A stretch of DNA of 64,000 bases, taken from DATAOG01 sp963798075 (GTDB taxonomy: Bacteria; Pseudomonadota; Alphaproteobacteria; Geminicoccales; Geminicoccaceae). The notes beneath the pieces are model-generated. The model did not search any database and had not been told where the DNA came from. It worked only from the letters and a program-made list of their open reading frames with translations. The stretch lies in NCBI GenBank assembly GCA_963798075.1, contig CAWCRU010000006.1:277547-341546 (forward strand), in the 5' to 3' direction. Every line of letters begins with the position of its first letter. Positions within the stretch are counted from its first letter, which is position 1. The position numbers were made by a program, and so were the translations under genes. Positions 28,307 to 37,386 of this stretch are shown piece after piece.

Positions 28307-28777
28307 GTGATCCGGGTCCAAGAAGCGCCCTTCGACATAGGTTTCGAGCTCGCGGCCTTGACCCGCGGGCGGACCGACATCGGCGGGCTCGCGAGCTTTG
28401 TGGGCCTGGTCCGGGACATGGTCGGGGAGCGCGGGGCGGCCGAGCAGCGGGTCACCGCCATGACCCTCGAGCACTACCCCGGCATGACCGAGGCAAAGCT
28501 CGCCGAGATCGAGGCCCTGGCCAACCGGCGCTGGTCGCTGCAGGCGAGCCTGATCGTCCATCGCTACGGCCGCATGCTGCCGGGCGAGCCGATCGTCCTG
28601 GTCGCGACCGCCGCCCCCCACCGCGCGGCCGCGCTCGAAGCCTGCGCCTTCCTGATCGACTGGCTCAAAACCAAGGCGCCGTTCTGGAAGCTCGAGGAGG
28701 GCCCGGACGCCAGCCACTGGGTCGAAGCCCGAAGCACCGACGACGAGGCCGCCGCCCGCTGGCACGAGCACGCGTAG
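28307..28777 (+). CDS. moaE: Molybdopterin synthase catalytic subunit
   Basis: 156 residues from a GTG start. Motifs include GGLASFVGLVRD, MTLEHYPGMTEAKLAEIE, LIVHRYGRMLPGEPIVLVATAAPHRAAALEAC, and the KTKAPFWKLE segment with the active-site lysines. Forms the MoaD2E2 complex that converts precursor Z to molybdopterin. Final gene of the uvrC-pgsA-moaDE run. Confidence 0.93.
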   Translation: MIRVQEAPFDIGFELAALTRGRTDIGGLASFVGLVRDMVGERGAAEQRVTAMTLEHYPGMTEAKLAEIEALANRRWSLQASLIVHRYGRMLPGEPIVLVATAAPHRAAALEACAFLIDWLKTKAPFWKLEEGPDASHWVEARSTDDEAAARWHEHA

Positions 28778-28796
28778 TCGGTCCGCAACCGCTCAG

Positions 28797-29195
28797 CTAA
28801 CGTCGGCGATCGAGCTCTCGAAGCTTGCCCCGGATCGGAAGCATGAACGCCGCAGGTGGCTCGAGGCGGGTGGCAATCTCTATGATGTCGGGCGACCGCA
28901 TGATCAGCCTGCCGGCGAAGACGAACTGAGACATCCCCTTGTGCGAGCCTGTCTCCAGGAAGAACATGACGGCACAAGCTTGTCGCCAAGCGGCTCGCTC
29001 CTGGGAGGTTGCGCACGATCCTACGATCGCCCGTCACGATTCCCGACCCAGTTCCTGCAACCATTCCACATCGGGAACCGAAGGATCGCCGAATTTGTCG
29101 AGCAGAGGATAGACCTGATGTCCGTGTGGAGCGGCCAGGACCGCGAGCGCGCGGGCAATGTATGGCGATATGTTGTTATCGAAGAGGACGTTCAC
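28797..29195 (-). CDS. DUF5615-like PIN-domain toxin, two compensating frame breaks
   Basis: From the GTG at 29195 the protein begins MNVLFDNNISPYIARALAVL, a DUF5615/PIN-like start with the conserved Asp and Asn. The frame stops (TGA) after the ELGRES segment; VTGDRRIVRNL continues in another frame, and QERAAWRQACAVMFFLETGS onward to LRELDRRR and the stop at 28797 in a third. Total length (133 codons) is that expected of the family, with the usual acidic residues of a PIN nuclease in the first and second pieces. The GTG overlaps the stop of the upstream DUF433 gene as GTGA, so this is the toxin of that pair. Two one-base indels 40 bp apart are needed; either error or inactivation of the toxin. 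Confidence 0.72.
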
Positions 29196-29905
29196 GCGGC
29201 CAGCTTGCGCGGAGCGCTACCTTCCAATCCGCGCTCGAACTCGATCGCATGGCGCACCTCGCGCTCCTTGACCGGGAACCAACGAGCCACGGCTCTCGCC
29301 GAACCCTCGCTGGCGGCGATGTCGGCCAGAGTAGCGGTCGGAATGCCGCTAACGGCGGCGATTGGGGCGCCGAAGGACCGGCCGGGGTCGAGAACGACCG
29401 ATCGCTGATGACCCATCGGCCACCATCTTGTCATCACGTCGGCGTCGAAGTCGACGTCCCTGAAGCTCGGCGCGATGACCTCATGGAAGCCATATTGTTG
29501 GCGCGCCAGGTCGTAGACTTTCTCCTCATCTGATTGATCTGCGATGGCGAGAAAGATGCGGCGACCATCCGTCTTGAAGCGGGCGGCGGTGAACGGATGG
29601 TCCTGACCGAGAAGCTCGGTCGCGTGCGCCAAGGCAAGCCGCATCGCCTGCAAGCTGACGCCTTCTGCAACGAAGCGCGCGACGATCCGCAGTTGCATGA
29701 GGTCGAGAAAGCCGAGCCCCAGCTTGTCATCGAGCTTGGGCAACTGCAGCGTCCAGAGTGGCTCTGCATGCGCTCGCTCGCCCCGCTGGATATAGGTATA
29801 TCCGGCGATCCAGCGCCTCACCGTCGCCGTTTTGAGCTTGAGCAGCCGAGACGCCTCGCCCGTCGTGTACAAGCCGATCCCGGCCAGGTCGTCGCAACCA
29901 TGCAT
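29192..29905 (-). CDS. DUF433 antitoxin with N-terminal helix-turn-helix
   Basis: 237 residues. The N-terminus YTTGEASRLLKLKTATVRRWIAGY is a MerR-like winged-helix DNA-binding motif. The C-terminal third (SVVLDPGRSFGAPIAAVSGIPTATLADIAASEG, then ARAVARWFPVKEREVRHAIEFE) is a DUF433 domain, as in VapB-like antitoxins that neutralise PIN toxins. The middle segment ELLGQDHPFTAARFKTDGRRIFLAI is common to this two-domain family. It precedes and overlaps the PIN gene, giving an antitoxin-toxin order. Autoregulation at the 29.9 kb promoter is likely from the HTH. Confidence 0.82.
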   Translation of the reverse strand: MHGCDDLAGIGLYTTGEASRLLKLKTATVRRWIAGYTYIQRGERAHAEPLWTLQLPKLDDKLGLGFLDLMQLRIVARFVAEGVSLQAMRLALAHATELLGQDHPFTAARFKTDGRRIFLAIADQSDEEKVYDLARQQYGFHEVIAPSFRDVDFDADVMTRWWPMGHQRSVVLDPGRSFGAPIAAVSGIPTATLADIAASEGSARAVARWFPVKEREVRHAIEFERGLEGSAPRKLAA

Positions 29906-29998
29906 GGCTTGCTCCCGGCTACGCCACGCTCAGCTAGCATTCGCAATGCTGCGCGTCACGCCCCGATTTTCGGCGATCCGAGGTGCTATTTATCACCG

Positions 29999-31154
29999 TC
30001 AGCGCCGCCAGCCGCCGATCCAGCCCTTGCGCCGGAAGTAGGCGAGCAGGCCGAGGGCCACCGCCAGCATCAGGCGCGAGCGCGAACGGGTAGCCGAAGT
30101 ACCAGCTCAGCTCGGGCATGTTCCAGGGCGACACCGCGGACTTGAAGTTCATGCCGTAGACGCCGGCGATGAAGCCCAGCGGGATGAAGATCGTGGCGAT
30201 GATCGTCAGGACCTTCATGATCTCGTTGGCGCGCAGGCTGACGCTGGAGAGGTGCAGGTCGATCAGGGCGGAGGCGACCTCGCGGTCGACCTCGAGCATG
30301 TCCATGAGCTGGAACACGTGATCGGCGCAGTCGCGCAGGTAAACCCGGGTGGCGGCGCTGACGAAGGCGGTCTCGTCGTCGCGCAGGAGGTGGCTCATGA
30401 TCTCGCGCAGCGGCCAGAGCGCGCGGCGGAGCTCGAGCAGGTCGCGCTTGAGGCCGTGGATGCGCGGGACCAAGGCCGGGTCCGGGTCCTCCACGACCTG
30501 CTGCTCCAGAGTCTCGAGCGTCTCGCCGAAGTGCTCGAGCACCGGGAAGCAGCTGTCGACCAGGGCATCGAGCAGGGCATAGGCAAGATAGTCGGCGCCC
30601 AGCGTCCGCATCCGCGAGGGCTCCTGGCGCAGCCGCGCGCGCACCGGATCGAAGCAGTCGCCGGGGCGCTCCTGAAAGGTCAGGACGAAATCCTTGCCGA
30701 CGACCAGCGACAGCTGCTCGGTCCACAGCACCTCATCGAGGTGGGGCATGCGCAGGACGAGGAACAGATACTCCTCATAGGCCTCCACCTTCGGGCGCTG
30801 GTCGGCCTGGACGATGTCGGCCAGCACCAGCGGGTGCAGGCGGAAATGCCCGCCGACGGCGCGCATGACCTCGAGATCGCCGAGCCCCTGGACGTCGATC
30901 CAGGTGACCGGGAAGGCGTCCGCCGGCCGATCGAGCTCGCTCACCGCGGCGAGCGGCCGTTCCTCGAGGCGCTCGGGCGCGTAGGCGATCATCCGGATGC
31001 TGGGCGGGAGCGCCTCTTTGGGCGGTGCCACCAATGTTCCGGGCGCCGAGCCCGGCGGCGGCCGCCGGAGCCAGCGGCCGCGGCGCCAACGCCGCCTCGC
31101 CCGCGCGCTCATGCCGCCCCCGGACACCGTGGTGGTCGTTTTGTCGTTGCTCAT
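29999..31154 (-). CDS. CorA-family divalent metal transporter, frameshift near the C-terminus
   Basis: About 385 residues after correction. The large cytoplasmic domain (VTWIDVQGLGDLEVMRAVGGHFRLHPLVLADIV, LTFQERPGDCFDPVRARLR, AYALLDALVDSCFPVLEHF) leads into the first membrane helix VLTIIATIFIPLGFIAGVYG and the selectivity motif YGMNF. A one-base change at about 30078 is needed to recover the second helix (GYPFALALMLAVALGLLAYF) and the basic tail ending at 29999; without it the reading runs into a nonsense tail. The GMN motif supports Mg2+ or Co2+/Ni2+ transport; ZntB-type Zn2+ export is less likely. Divergent from the small gene at 31273. Confidence 0.85.
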
Positions 31155-31272
31155 CGCGCCAAGAACCTTTCAGATCCTGCGACCTGTCCGAGCCGTCGGC
31201 GCGGCATCGCCGCCCGCTTCGGCACCAAGGCGCATCCTGAGGCCGAACGGCGGCCATGCAAGGGAACCGGCC

Positions 31273-31413
31273 ATGCAAATCGTCATCGTCCAGCCGCTGA
31301 TCGCGCTGATCGCCGGCATCCTGATCCTGATCTTCCCGCGGCTCTTGAACTATATCGTCGCCATCTACCTGATCGTGATCGGCCTTGCCGGGCTCGCCGC
31401 CCAGTTCACCTGA
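31273..31413 (+). CDS. DUF3096 small membrane protein
   Basis: 46 residues, nearly all hydrophobic: MQIVIVQPLIALIAGILILI followed by FPRLLNYIVAIYLIVIGLAGL. This matches the DUF3096 family, which has a QPlxalIaGIlILixPrLLNyivaiYLivvGl consensus. The function is unknown. It lies in the gap between corA and the NRDE gene, which point in opposite ways around it. Confidence 0.8.
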   Translation: MQIVIVQPLIALIAGILILIFPRLLNYIVAIYLIVIGLAGLAAQFT

Positions 31414-31424
31414 GGCGGCCGGGG

Positions 31425-32256
31425 TTAGGCCGGGACCCTCTCGAAGGCCGCCTCGCCCGGTACGCCGGCCGCGAACTTCATGATCGCCCGGCCGGCGGCC
31501 GGCAGCGCCACCAGGCTGCTGCAGACGGTGCCGTAGTCGGCCTCGGCGACGATCGCCATGGCGTTGCGCGGATCGCCGTCCGGCCCCGCGCGATCGGCAA
31601 GCAGCAGGCTCCATGCCGACCAGTCGTCGGCATCGGGATCGGGCGCTGCCGCCGCGCGCCAGCGCTCGAGGTAATGGGCGATCCGCGGCGATGTCGGATC
31701 GTTGAGCTCGCGCGCCGTGAGCATCGAGAGGCCGGCCGGCAGCGGCCGGCACTCGATGGCGCCCGAGCGGTCGCGCGCGGGAATCGCGGCGCCGGGCAGG
31801 CGGATCGGCTCGATCGCGCGCAGGCTGCCGTCGCGGGTCCGGAAGGCAAAGCTCGGCAGGCCGCCCGCGTGGCGCAGCCAATAGGCGCCCTGGTGGTCGG
31901 CGACGACGAGGTTGAACGGGCGATAGGCGAGCGGGGTCGAGGTCGGCGAGCGCTGCGGCCGCCGCCTCGGCGTCGGCATGGTCGAGGGCTTCGAGCACGA
32001 GCTCGCCCCGCGAGCGCTTGCCGCTTTCCGGCCCGAGGGTCCCGACCCGGTTCAAGACCGCGGCCACGACGCCGTGGTCGTTGATCCCGAGCCAGCTGCC
32101 GCCCGCCTGCTCGTCGAGCCCGGCCACGACCTCGCGCCGGTCCGGCCAGTGTCGCCCGGGCGGCCGCCAGGGCCGGCTCCCGAGCTCGTCGCGGTTGGCG
32201 GCCAGCAGCAGCGGCCATCGCGCGCCCGGGCGCCGCAGGACAACCACCGTGCACAT
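31425..32256 (-). CDS. NRDE (TANGO2-like) family protein, one frameshift near 31935
   Basis: About 277 residues after correction. The family's name motif NRDE is present at the N-terminus: MCTVVVLRRPGARWPLLLAANRDELGSRPW, followed by GGSWLGINDHGVVAAVLNRVG. The frame changes near 31935 and resumes with YRPFNLVVADHQGAYWLRHA, LPAGLSMLTARELNDPTSPRI, and DYGTVCSSLVAL. The N-terminal Cys2 and NRDE are shared with Ntn-type hydrolases; the bacterial role is undefined, with a proposed involvement in lipid/CoA or haem handling for the eukaryotic homologue TANGO2. The break is probably an error. Confidence 0.82.
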
Positions 32257-32357
32257 CCCGTTTCCTCGGTCCCCTCCGGCCGGCTGGCCTGGCTGCCCGC
32301 GCGTGGCTATATTGGATAGCGAGCGTAGCCCTCAATGCCATCAAGCGCGAGGCCAGG

Positions 32358-32678
32358 ATGACCACTTTCGATGAGCGCGAGCGCCATGAGGAGACCCGCT
32401 TCAAGCACGATCAGGAGCTGCTCTTCAAGGCCCGCAACCGCGGCAACCGGATCTTCGGCCTGTGGATCGCCGAGCAGCTGGGCCTGAGCGGCACGGCCGC
32501 TGCCGACTACGCCAAGGACGTCGTCCTGGTCGATTTCGAGATGCCGGGCGACGACGACATCTTCACCAAGGTGAAGGCCGACCTCGCGGCGGGCTCGATC
32601 GAGATCAGCGATCACGTCCTGCGCAAGCATCTGGTGGAATGTCGCGAGCTCGCGGCCCAGCAGATCAGGGCCGGCTGA
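32358..32678 (+). CDS. DUF1476 protein (ATP synthase inhibitor zeta subunit family)
   Basis: 106 residues, soluble, alpha-helical. Signature DERERHEETRFKHDQELLFKARNRGNRIFGLWIAEQLGL followed by YAKDVVLVDFEMPGDDDIFTKVKADL. This family is restricted to alphaproteobacteria; in Paracoccus the protein (zeta) inhibits the F1-ATPase by blocking its rotation. GAGG lies just before the ATG. The gene supports the alphaproteobacterial assignment. Confidence 0.92.
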   Translation: MTTFDERERHEETRFKHDQELLFKARNRGNRIFGLWIAEQLGLSGTAAADYAKDVVLVDFEMPGDDDIFTKVKADLAAGSIEISDHVLRKHLVECRELAAQQIRAG

Positions 32679-32685
32679 GCCGCCG

Positions 32686-32874
32686 GTGAGCAGCTCGGCC
32701 CGAGAGCCGCGGCCGCCGGCGGCTCCGAGCCCGCCCGAGCTGGCCCGGCCCCGCCCCGACCGCGAGCCGGCCCGGCCGCAGCCGCCCGCGGTGCGCGAGA
32801 TCGGCGGCCCCAAGGGGCCGGAGCCGACCCGCTATGGCGACTGGGAGAAGGGCGGCCGGTGCACCGACTTTTGA
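32686..32874 (+). CDS. DUF1674 protein (SDHAF4-like)
   Basis: 62 residues from a GTG. The proline-rich N-terminus is followed by the family's C-terminal signature EIGGPKGPEPTRYGDWEKGGRCTDF (GPxGpEPTRYGDWExkGRcsDF). The mitochondrial homologue SDHAF4 assists flavinylated SdhA assembly. Follows DUF1476 by 7 nt. Confidence 0.88.
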   Translation: MSSSAREPRPPAAPSPPELARPRPDREPARPQPPAVREIGGPKGPEPTRYGDWEKGGRCTDF

Positions 32875-32910
32875 GCCCCGGCCGCGCCTGACACGCGGCG
32901 CCGGCACGCC

Positions 32911-33846
32911 ATGACGAGCCCCTGCACCAGCGACCGGTTGGTCGCGCCCAGCGCGCACGCCGCGGGGGGCCTGCCGCGCTCGGGCATCCTGCTGCTGGTG
33001 GCGCTCACGCTGACCTGGGGCGTCAACTGGCCGATGATGAAGCTCGCGCTCCAGGGCGTGCAGCCCTGGGCGTTCCGCTCGCTCTGCCTGATGATCGGCG
33101 GCAGCGCGCTCCTGGGCCTGACGCGCCTGAGCGGCGGCTCGCTGCGTCTGCCGCGCGAGCGGCTCGGCCCGCTCGTGGTGGTGGCGCTGTTCAACATCAC
33201 GATCTGGCATCTGCTGTCGGCCTACGCGCTGCTCGAGACCGGCTCCGGGCGGGCCGCGATCATCGGCTACACGATGCCGCTCTGGGCGGCGCCGCTGAGC
33301 GTGCTGCTGCTCGGCGCCCGGCTCACGCTGCGCCAGGGCCTGGCGTTGCTGCTCGGCATGGCGGCGCTGGTCCTGCTGATCGGCCAGGACCTCGCCGTGG
33401 TCGGCCGCGCCCCGGTCGGCGCCCTGCTGATGGCAGGCGCGGCGCTGAGCTGGGCGCTCGGCACCGTGCTGATCAAGAAATTCGCCTGGAGCGGCATGCC
33501 GGTCCTGGCGCTGACCGGCTGGCAGCAGCTGCTGGGCGGCCTGCCGATCGTGGTCGGCTGGTGGCTGCTCGAGCCGTGGCCGGACCTCGCCGCGCTGACC
33601 CCGCCGCAGGCGATCGGCCTCGCCTACGCGATCTTCGTCGCCACCATCTTCTGCCACGCCGCCTATTTCACGCTGGTGAGCCTGTTGCCCGCGCACGTCG
33701 CCGCGATCAGCGTGCTGGCGGTGCCGGCGGTCGGCGTGATCAGCTCGGCCTGGCTGCTCGGCGAGCCGGTCGGGATCGCGGAGGCCTGCGCTCTTTTGCT
33801 CGTGGTCGGCGGCCTGTTCCTCGTGATCCGCGCCGCCAGGGAGTGA
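32911..33846 (+). CDS. DMT-superfamily (EamA) transporter
   Basis: 311 residues with about ten membrane helices in two EamA repeats. The first repeat begins LVALTLTWGVNWPMMKLAL, the typical W-G-x-N/S-x-P start. The second has LMAGAALSWALGTVLIKKF and the Pro/Gly-rich VPAVGVISSAWLLGEPVG, the family 'GExlt' position. An inner-membrane exporter of metabolites or amino acids; the substrate is not predictable. Convergent with the next gene. Confidence 0.87.
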   Translation: MTSPCTSDRLVAPSAHAAGGLPRSGILLLVALTLTWGVNWPMMKLALQGVQPWAFRSLCLMIGGSALLGLTRLSGGSLRLPRERLGPLVVVALFNITIWHLLSAYALLETGSGRAAIIGYTMPLWAAPLSVLLLGARLTLRQGLALLLGMAALVLLIGQDLAVVGRAPVGALLMAGAALSWALGTVLIKKFAWSGMPVLALTGWQQLLGGLPIVVGWWLLEPWPDLAALTPPQAIGLAYAIFVATIFCHAAYFTLVSLLPAHVAAISVLAVPAVGVISSAWLLGEPVGIAEACALLLVVGGLFLVIRAARE

Positions 33847-33849
33847 GCT

Positions 33850-34629
33850 TCAGTCGCCGGCCACCGCCTCGCGGACCAAAAACACCCCGAACAGGGTGTT
33901 GGTCACGAGGTAGCGGCGCCACAGGCGACGCGGCTCGGATCCCAACCGGAACAGCCATTCCAGGCCCACCCGGCGCATCCAGGCGGGCGCCTCGGGGACC
34001 TGGCCCGCGATGATCCCGAACGCCTGACCGACGCCCACCAGCGCCGCGTCCAGATGCGGCCGATGGGCGTGCATCCAGAACTCCTGCTTGGGACAGCCGA
34101 GGCCGACCAGGACCAGCCCGGCGCCGGAATCGCGGATCCGCCCGACCAGCGCCGGATCCATCGCCGGCTGCCGCGGCAGCATCGGCGCCGCCTCGGCGGC
34201 GGCGATCTTGAGGGCCGGGATGCGGGCGCCAAGCGCGGCCTCGAGCGCGGCCATCAGGGCCCGGTCGCCGCCATAGAAATAGACCGGCAGACCGGCGGCC
34301 GCCGCCTGCTCGCACAGGCTCAGCGTCAGATCGGGCCCGCGCACCTGCTCGGCATGCGCAAAGCCGCGCCGGCGCAGCCGCCAGACCACCGGCATGCCGT
34401 CGCTGACGACGAGGGCGGCGTCCTCGAGCACGCGCCGCAGCGCCGGATCGCGACGCGCCTCGACCAGCATGTGGACGTTGGCGACGCACACCTCGCCGCC
34501 GGCGCGCTCGCGGCCGCGCCTCAGGATCTCGCGAGCGACGCTCGCAGGATTGCCGACCGTGACCGGCAGGCCGATCACGCGCCCCCACTCGAGCCCGGGC
34601 GCAGACGCCGACCCGCCCGGCCCGGTCAT
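33850..34629 (-). CDS. WecB/TagA/CpsF-family glycosyltransferase
   Basis: About 259 residues. GT26 signatures are clear: VCVANVHMLVEARRDPALRRVLEDA, VVSDGMPVVWRLRRRG, VYFYGGDRALMAALEAALG, GLVLVGLGCPKQEFWMHAH, VGVGQAFGIIAGQVPEAPAWMRRVGLEWLFRL. The VGlGxPKQE block is the catalytic region. It adds N-acetylmannosaminuronate or a similar sugar to a polyprenyl-linked carrier for surface polysaccharide. Two starts are possible: ATG 34629 (used here, with a purine-rich GGAACAGG upstream) or ATG 34689, which adds a basic 20-residue leader with no family similarity. Confidence 0.87.
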   Translation of the reverse strand: MTGPGGSASAPGLEWGRVIGLPVTVGNPASVAREILRRGRERAGGEVCVANVHMLVEARRDPALRRVLEDAALVVSDGMPVVWRLRRRGFAHAEQVRGPDLTLSLCEQAAAAGLPVYFYGGDRALMAALEAALGARIPALKIAAAEAAPMLPRQPAMDPALVGRIRDSGAGLVLVGLGCPKQEFWMHAHRPHLDAALVGVGQAFGIIAGQVPEAPAWMRRVGLEWLFRLGSEPRRLWRRYLVTNTLFGVFLVREAVAGD

Positions 34630-34871
34630 GGTCCCGACCTGTTCCACTTTTCGGCCCCTTCCCCCTCGCCGACGCAGCCCTTGCGGCATGCTATGCCCGG
34701 CCAGGTAATCGTCCGGTTAAGCGCTTGTCCCCTTTCAACTATCTCGCAAGATCAAGGGCGCAAGGCCCGGCATGAGAAGGCGATCTTGGGTCGCAGCGGC
34801 GGGCGCTGTCAAGACCGGCGGCCGGCTGCGATGGCTCGCCGCGGCCGGCCGCCGCTGCTAGATCTGGCGCC

Positions 34872-35781
34872 ATGCTGCCCGTCGTCCACCACCCCGCCTA
34901 CGTCGCGCCGATGCCGGCGGGCCACCGCTTTCCGATGGCCAAGTTCGGGCGCCTGATGGCCCTCCTGCTCGCAGACCGCGTGGTGGCGGCGGGCCAGGTC
35001 CGCGTGCCCGAGCTGGCGCCGGCCGCCGCGCTGGAGCGCGCGCACGCGCGGGCCTACGTCGAGGCCGTGCTGCGCCAGACCCTCGATGCCGCAGCCGTGC
35101 GCCGGATCGGCCTGCCGGTCACCGCCGCGCTCGCAAGGCGCGCCCGCGCCGCCAACGGCGGCACCCTGCTGACCGCGCGCCTCGCGCTCGAGCACGGCCT
35201 TGCCTGCAATACCGCGGGCGGCAGCCATCACGCCTTCGCCGACCACGGCTCGGGCTTTTGCATCTTCAACGACGTCGCGGTCGCGGCCCACGCCCTCCTC
35301 GCCGAGGGCCGCATCGCGCGCGCCCTGGTGGTCGACCTCGACGTCCACCAGGGCGACGGCACCGCGGCGATCTTCCGGGACGAGCCGCGGGTCTTCACCT
35401 TCTCGATGCACTGCCGGACCAACTTCCCGCTGCGCAAGCAGGCGAGCGACCTCGATCTCGCGCTCGAGGCCGGGCTCGAGGACGACGCCTATCTGGCGCA
35501 GCTCGCCGCCCATCTGCCGGGCCTGCTGGAGGACCTGCGCCCGGACCTCGTGTTCTTCAATGCGGGGGTCGATCCCCATGTCGACGACCGGCTCGGCCGT
35601 CTCGCGCTGAGCGAGCGCGGCCTCTGGCGGCGCGAGCGCCTCGTGCTCGAGAGCTGCGTGCCGCGCGGGCGTTCCGGTCGCCTGCGTGGTCGGCGGCGGC
35701 TACGCGCCCGATCTCGAGCAGCTGGCCCGCCTGCACGCGATCCTGCCGCGCGTCGCGAGCGCCCTCTACCGCCGCCTCTGA
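34872..35781 (+). CDS. Histone deacetylase-family hydrolase, one frameshift near 35660
   Basis: About 303 residues after correction. The class II deacetylase-like motifs are NTAGGSHHAFADHGSGFCIFNDVAVAA (paired active-site His and metal region), LVVDLDVHQGDGTAAIF (metal-binding DxDVHxGDG) and VFFNAGVDPHVDD. Near 35660 the frame changes; the rest (GVPVACVVGGGYAPDLEQLA, with the catalytic GGGY) ends at 35781. These bacterial proteins hydrolyse acetylated polyamines or similar amides and bind Zn2+. The break lies close to the end, and the GGGY block is perfectly conserved beyond it, so an indel error is likely. Confidence 0.85.
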
Positions 35782-35792
35782 AAGGCGCCCGC

Positions 35793-36061
35793 TCAATCCT
35801 CGCCCCGGCCCTCGAAGGGCGCCCGGCCGCGGTCGGATCCGCCTCGTGGGCGCGCTCGTCGTAGCCCTGCCGGCTCGAGAAGAACATCAGCGCCATCAGG
35901 CCCGCCCCGAGCAGGAAGCTGAGCCCGGCCCCGAGCCCGAGCGCGATCAGGCCATGGGTGCTGATCTCGGTGTCGCCGACATCGGCCCACATCCAGACCG
36001 CCCCGGCCGCCGTGGCGCCGATCAGGCCGAACGAGACGACGAGGATCAGGGCAGTGCGCAT
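35793..36061 (-). CDS. Small two-helix membrane protein of unknown function, frameshift near 35825
   Basis: About 89 residues. Two hydrophobic helices are obvious: ALILVVSFGLIGATAAGAVWMW and IALGLGAGLSFLLGAGLMALMFF, followed by a polar tail SSRQGYDERAHEAD. Reading on in that frame gives a long unnatural tail; a one-base change near 35825 gives PFEGRGED and a stop at 35793, a compact ending. No function can be given. It is convergent with the deacetylase gene. Confidence 0.6.
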
Positions 36062-36193
36062 GGCGCGGGCTTTCGAGGGCCTCCCGAGGTGAGCCTAGCA
36101 AAAGATGGCGCCCTTGAACGCCGCTGCCAGGTGCTCTCGGTCCGGGCCGCATGCTCCTTCTCGCGCTGGCGGTCATGGCAAACGGGCAGGCCG

Positions 36194-36853
36194 TTGCGGG
36201 TCGATGTCGGCGGGTTCGTCTACCACGCGCTCAATCGGGCGAGCGCGCGGGCGACCCTGTTCGCGAGCCCCGAGGACTACCACCAGTTCGAGCGGGTCCT
36301 GGAGGCGGCGCAGGCGAGGTCCGGGATGCGGATTCTCGCCTATTGCCTGATGCCCAGCCACTGGCACCTGGTGCTGTGGCCGGCGGCCGACGCCACCCTC
36401 AGCCGCTTCATGACCTGGCTCACGCTCACCCACACCCAACGCTGGCACGCGCGCCGCGGCAGCGCCGGCGCCGGCCACCTCTACCAGGGTCGCTACAAGT
36501 CGTTCCTGGTCCAGGCCGACGCGCACCTGCTCACCCTGTGCCGCTATGTCGAGCGCAATCCACGGCGCGCGCGCCTGGTCTGCCGGGCCGAGGCCTGGCG
36601 CTGGGGCAGCCTGTGGCGGCGCGAGCATGGGCGCGGGCTGGAGCTGCTCGCGGACTGGCCGGTCGCCCGCCCGGACGACTGGCGCCGGTTCGTCAACCGC
36701 GCCGAGCCCGCGGCCGACCTCGAGGCCCTGCGCGCGTCGAGCCAGCGCGGCCGCCCGTTCGGCGCGCTCCCCTGGCGCGACGACCTCGTGCGCAAGTTCG
36801 CTCTCGACTCCACCCTACGCCCCCGCGGCCGCCCCACGCGAAAAGGTTCCTGA
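36194..36853 (+). CDS. REP-associated tyrosine transposase (RAYT, Y1_Tnp)
   Basis: About 220 residues of a IS200-like Y1 transposase domain: RPLRVDVGGFVYHALNRA (family N-terminus), MRILAYCLMPSHWHLVLWP (HUH metal motif, HWH), then GHLYQGRYKSFLVQAD and LLTLCRYVERNPRRARLV, with the catalytic Tyr in the last. No ATG is in frame: an ATG at 36174 is one frame off, and the TTG at 36194 is inside the conserved start, so the true start was probably lost by an indel. RAYTs mobilise palindromic REP elements without cognate transposition of their own; a hairpin and tandem repeats overlap its stop codon. Confidence 0.85.
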   Translation: MRVDVGGFVYHALNRASARATLFASPEDYHQFERVLEAAQARSGMRILAYCLMPSHWHLVLWPAADATLSRFMTWLTLTHTQRWHARRGSAGAGHLYQGRYKSFLVQADAHLLTLCRYVERNPRRARLVCRAEAWRWGSLWRREHGRGLELLADWPVARPDDWRRFVNRAEPAADLEALRASSQRGRPFGALPWRDDLVRKFALDSTLRPRGRPTRKGS

Positions 36854-36887
36854 CACCTTTTCCCTGACCTGACACCTTTTCCCTGAC
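36840..36887. repeat. REP-like hairpin plus two tandem 19-bp repeats at the end of the RAYT gene
   Basis: GAAAAGG (36840-36846) pairs with CCTTTTC (36856-36862) around a 9-nt loop. The sequence CTGACACCTTTTCCCTGAC occurs twice back to back (36850-36868 and 36869-36887). The RAYT stop codon lies inside the first copy. This is the position expected for a RAYT's cognate terminal repeat. Confidence 0.7.
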
Positions 36888-37386
36888 GCGATCTCGGTAA
36901 CCAGCTGCGCGGGCTGCTCCGAGCCTTCGGGCTGCGGGTTGGCAAGGGCAAGGGGCAAGCTTTCGAGCAGCGCGTCCTGGCCCTGGTGGCGGACTGTCCG
37001 GCCTTGCAGCCGGTGGCCGACGGGCTGCTGGCGGCGCGCCGCGCGGTGCGCGCCGAGGTCGAGCGTCTCGACCGCGTGCTGCTACCCGCGGCGCGCCGGG
37101 ACGCCACCTGCCAGCGGCTGATGACCGCTTCGCTGGCTCCCAGCGCCGACGTGGTGTCGGCGCGGAGCGCGAAGGGCGTGGGCGCGATCACCGCGCTCGC
37201 CTACCAGAGTACGATCGAGACGCCGAGCCGGTTTCGGCGGCGCGCGAGGTCGGCGCCTATGTCGGGCTGGTGCCACGACGCCATCAGTCGGGGGAACTCG
37301 ACCGCTCGGGGCGGATCTCCAAGCAGGGCGACGCGCTGTTGCGCGGCTATCTGTACGAGGCCGCAACCGTGCTGCTGACCCGGCTG

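Noticed and set aside
30252..32084. 610-codon plus-strand frame over corA and the NRDE gene
   Set aside because: Antisense to two recognised families; no domain of its own.
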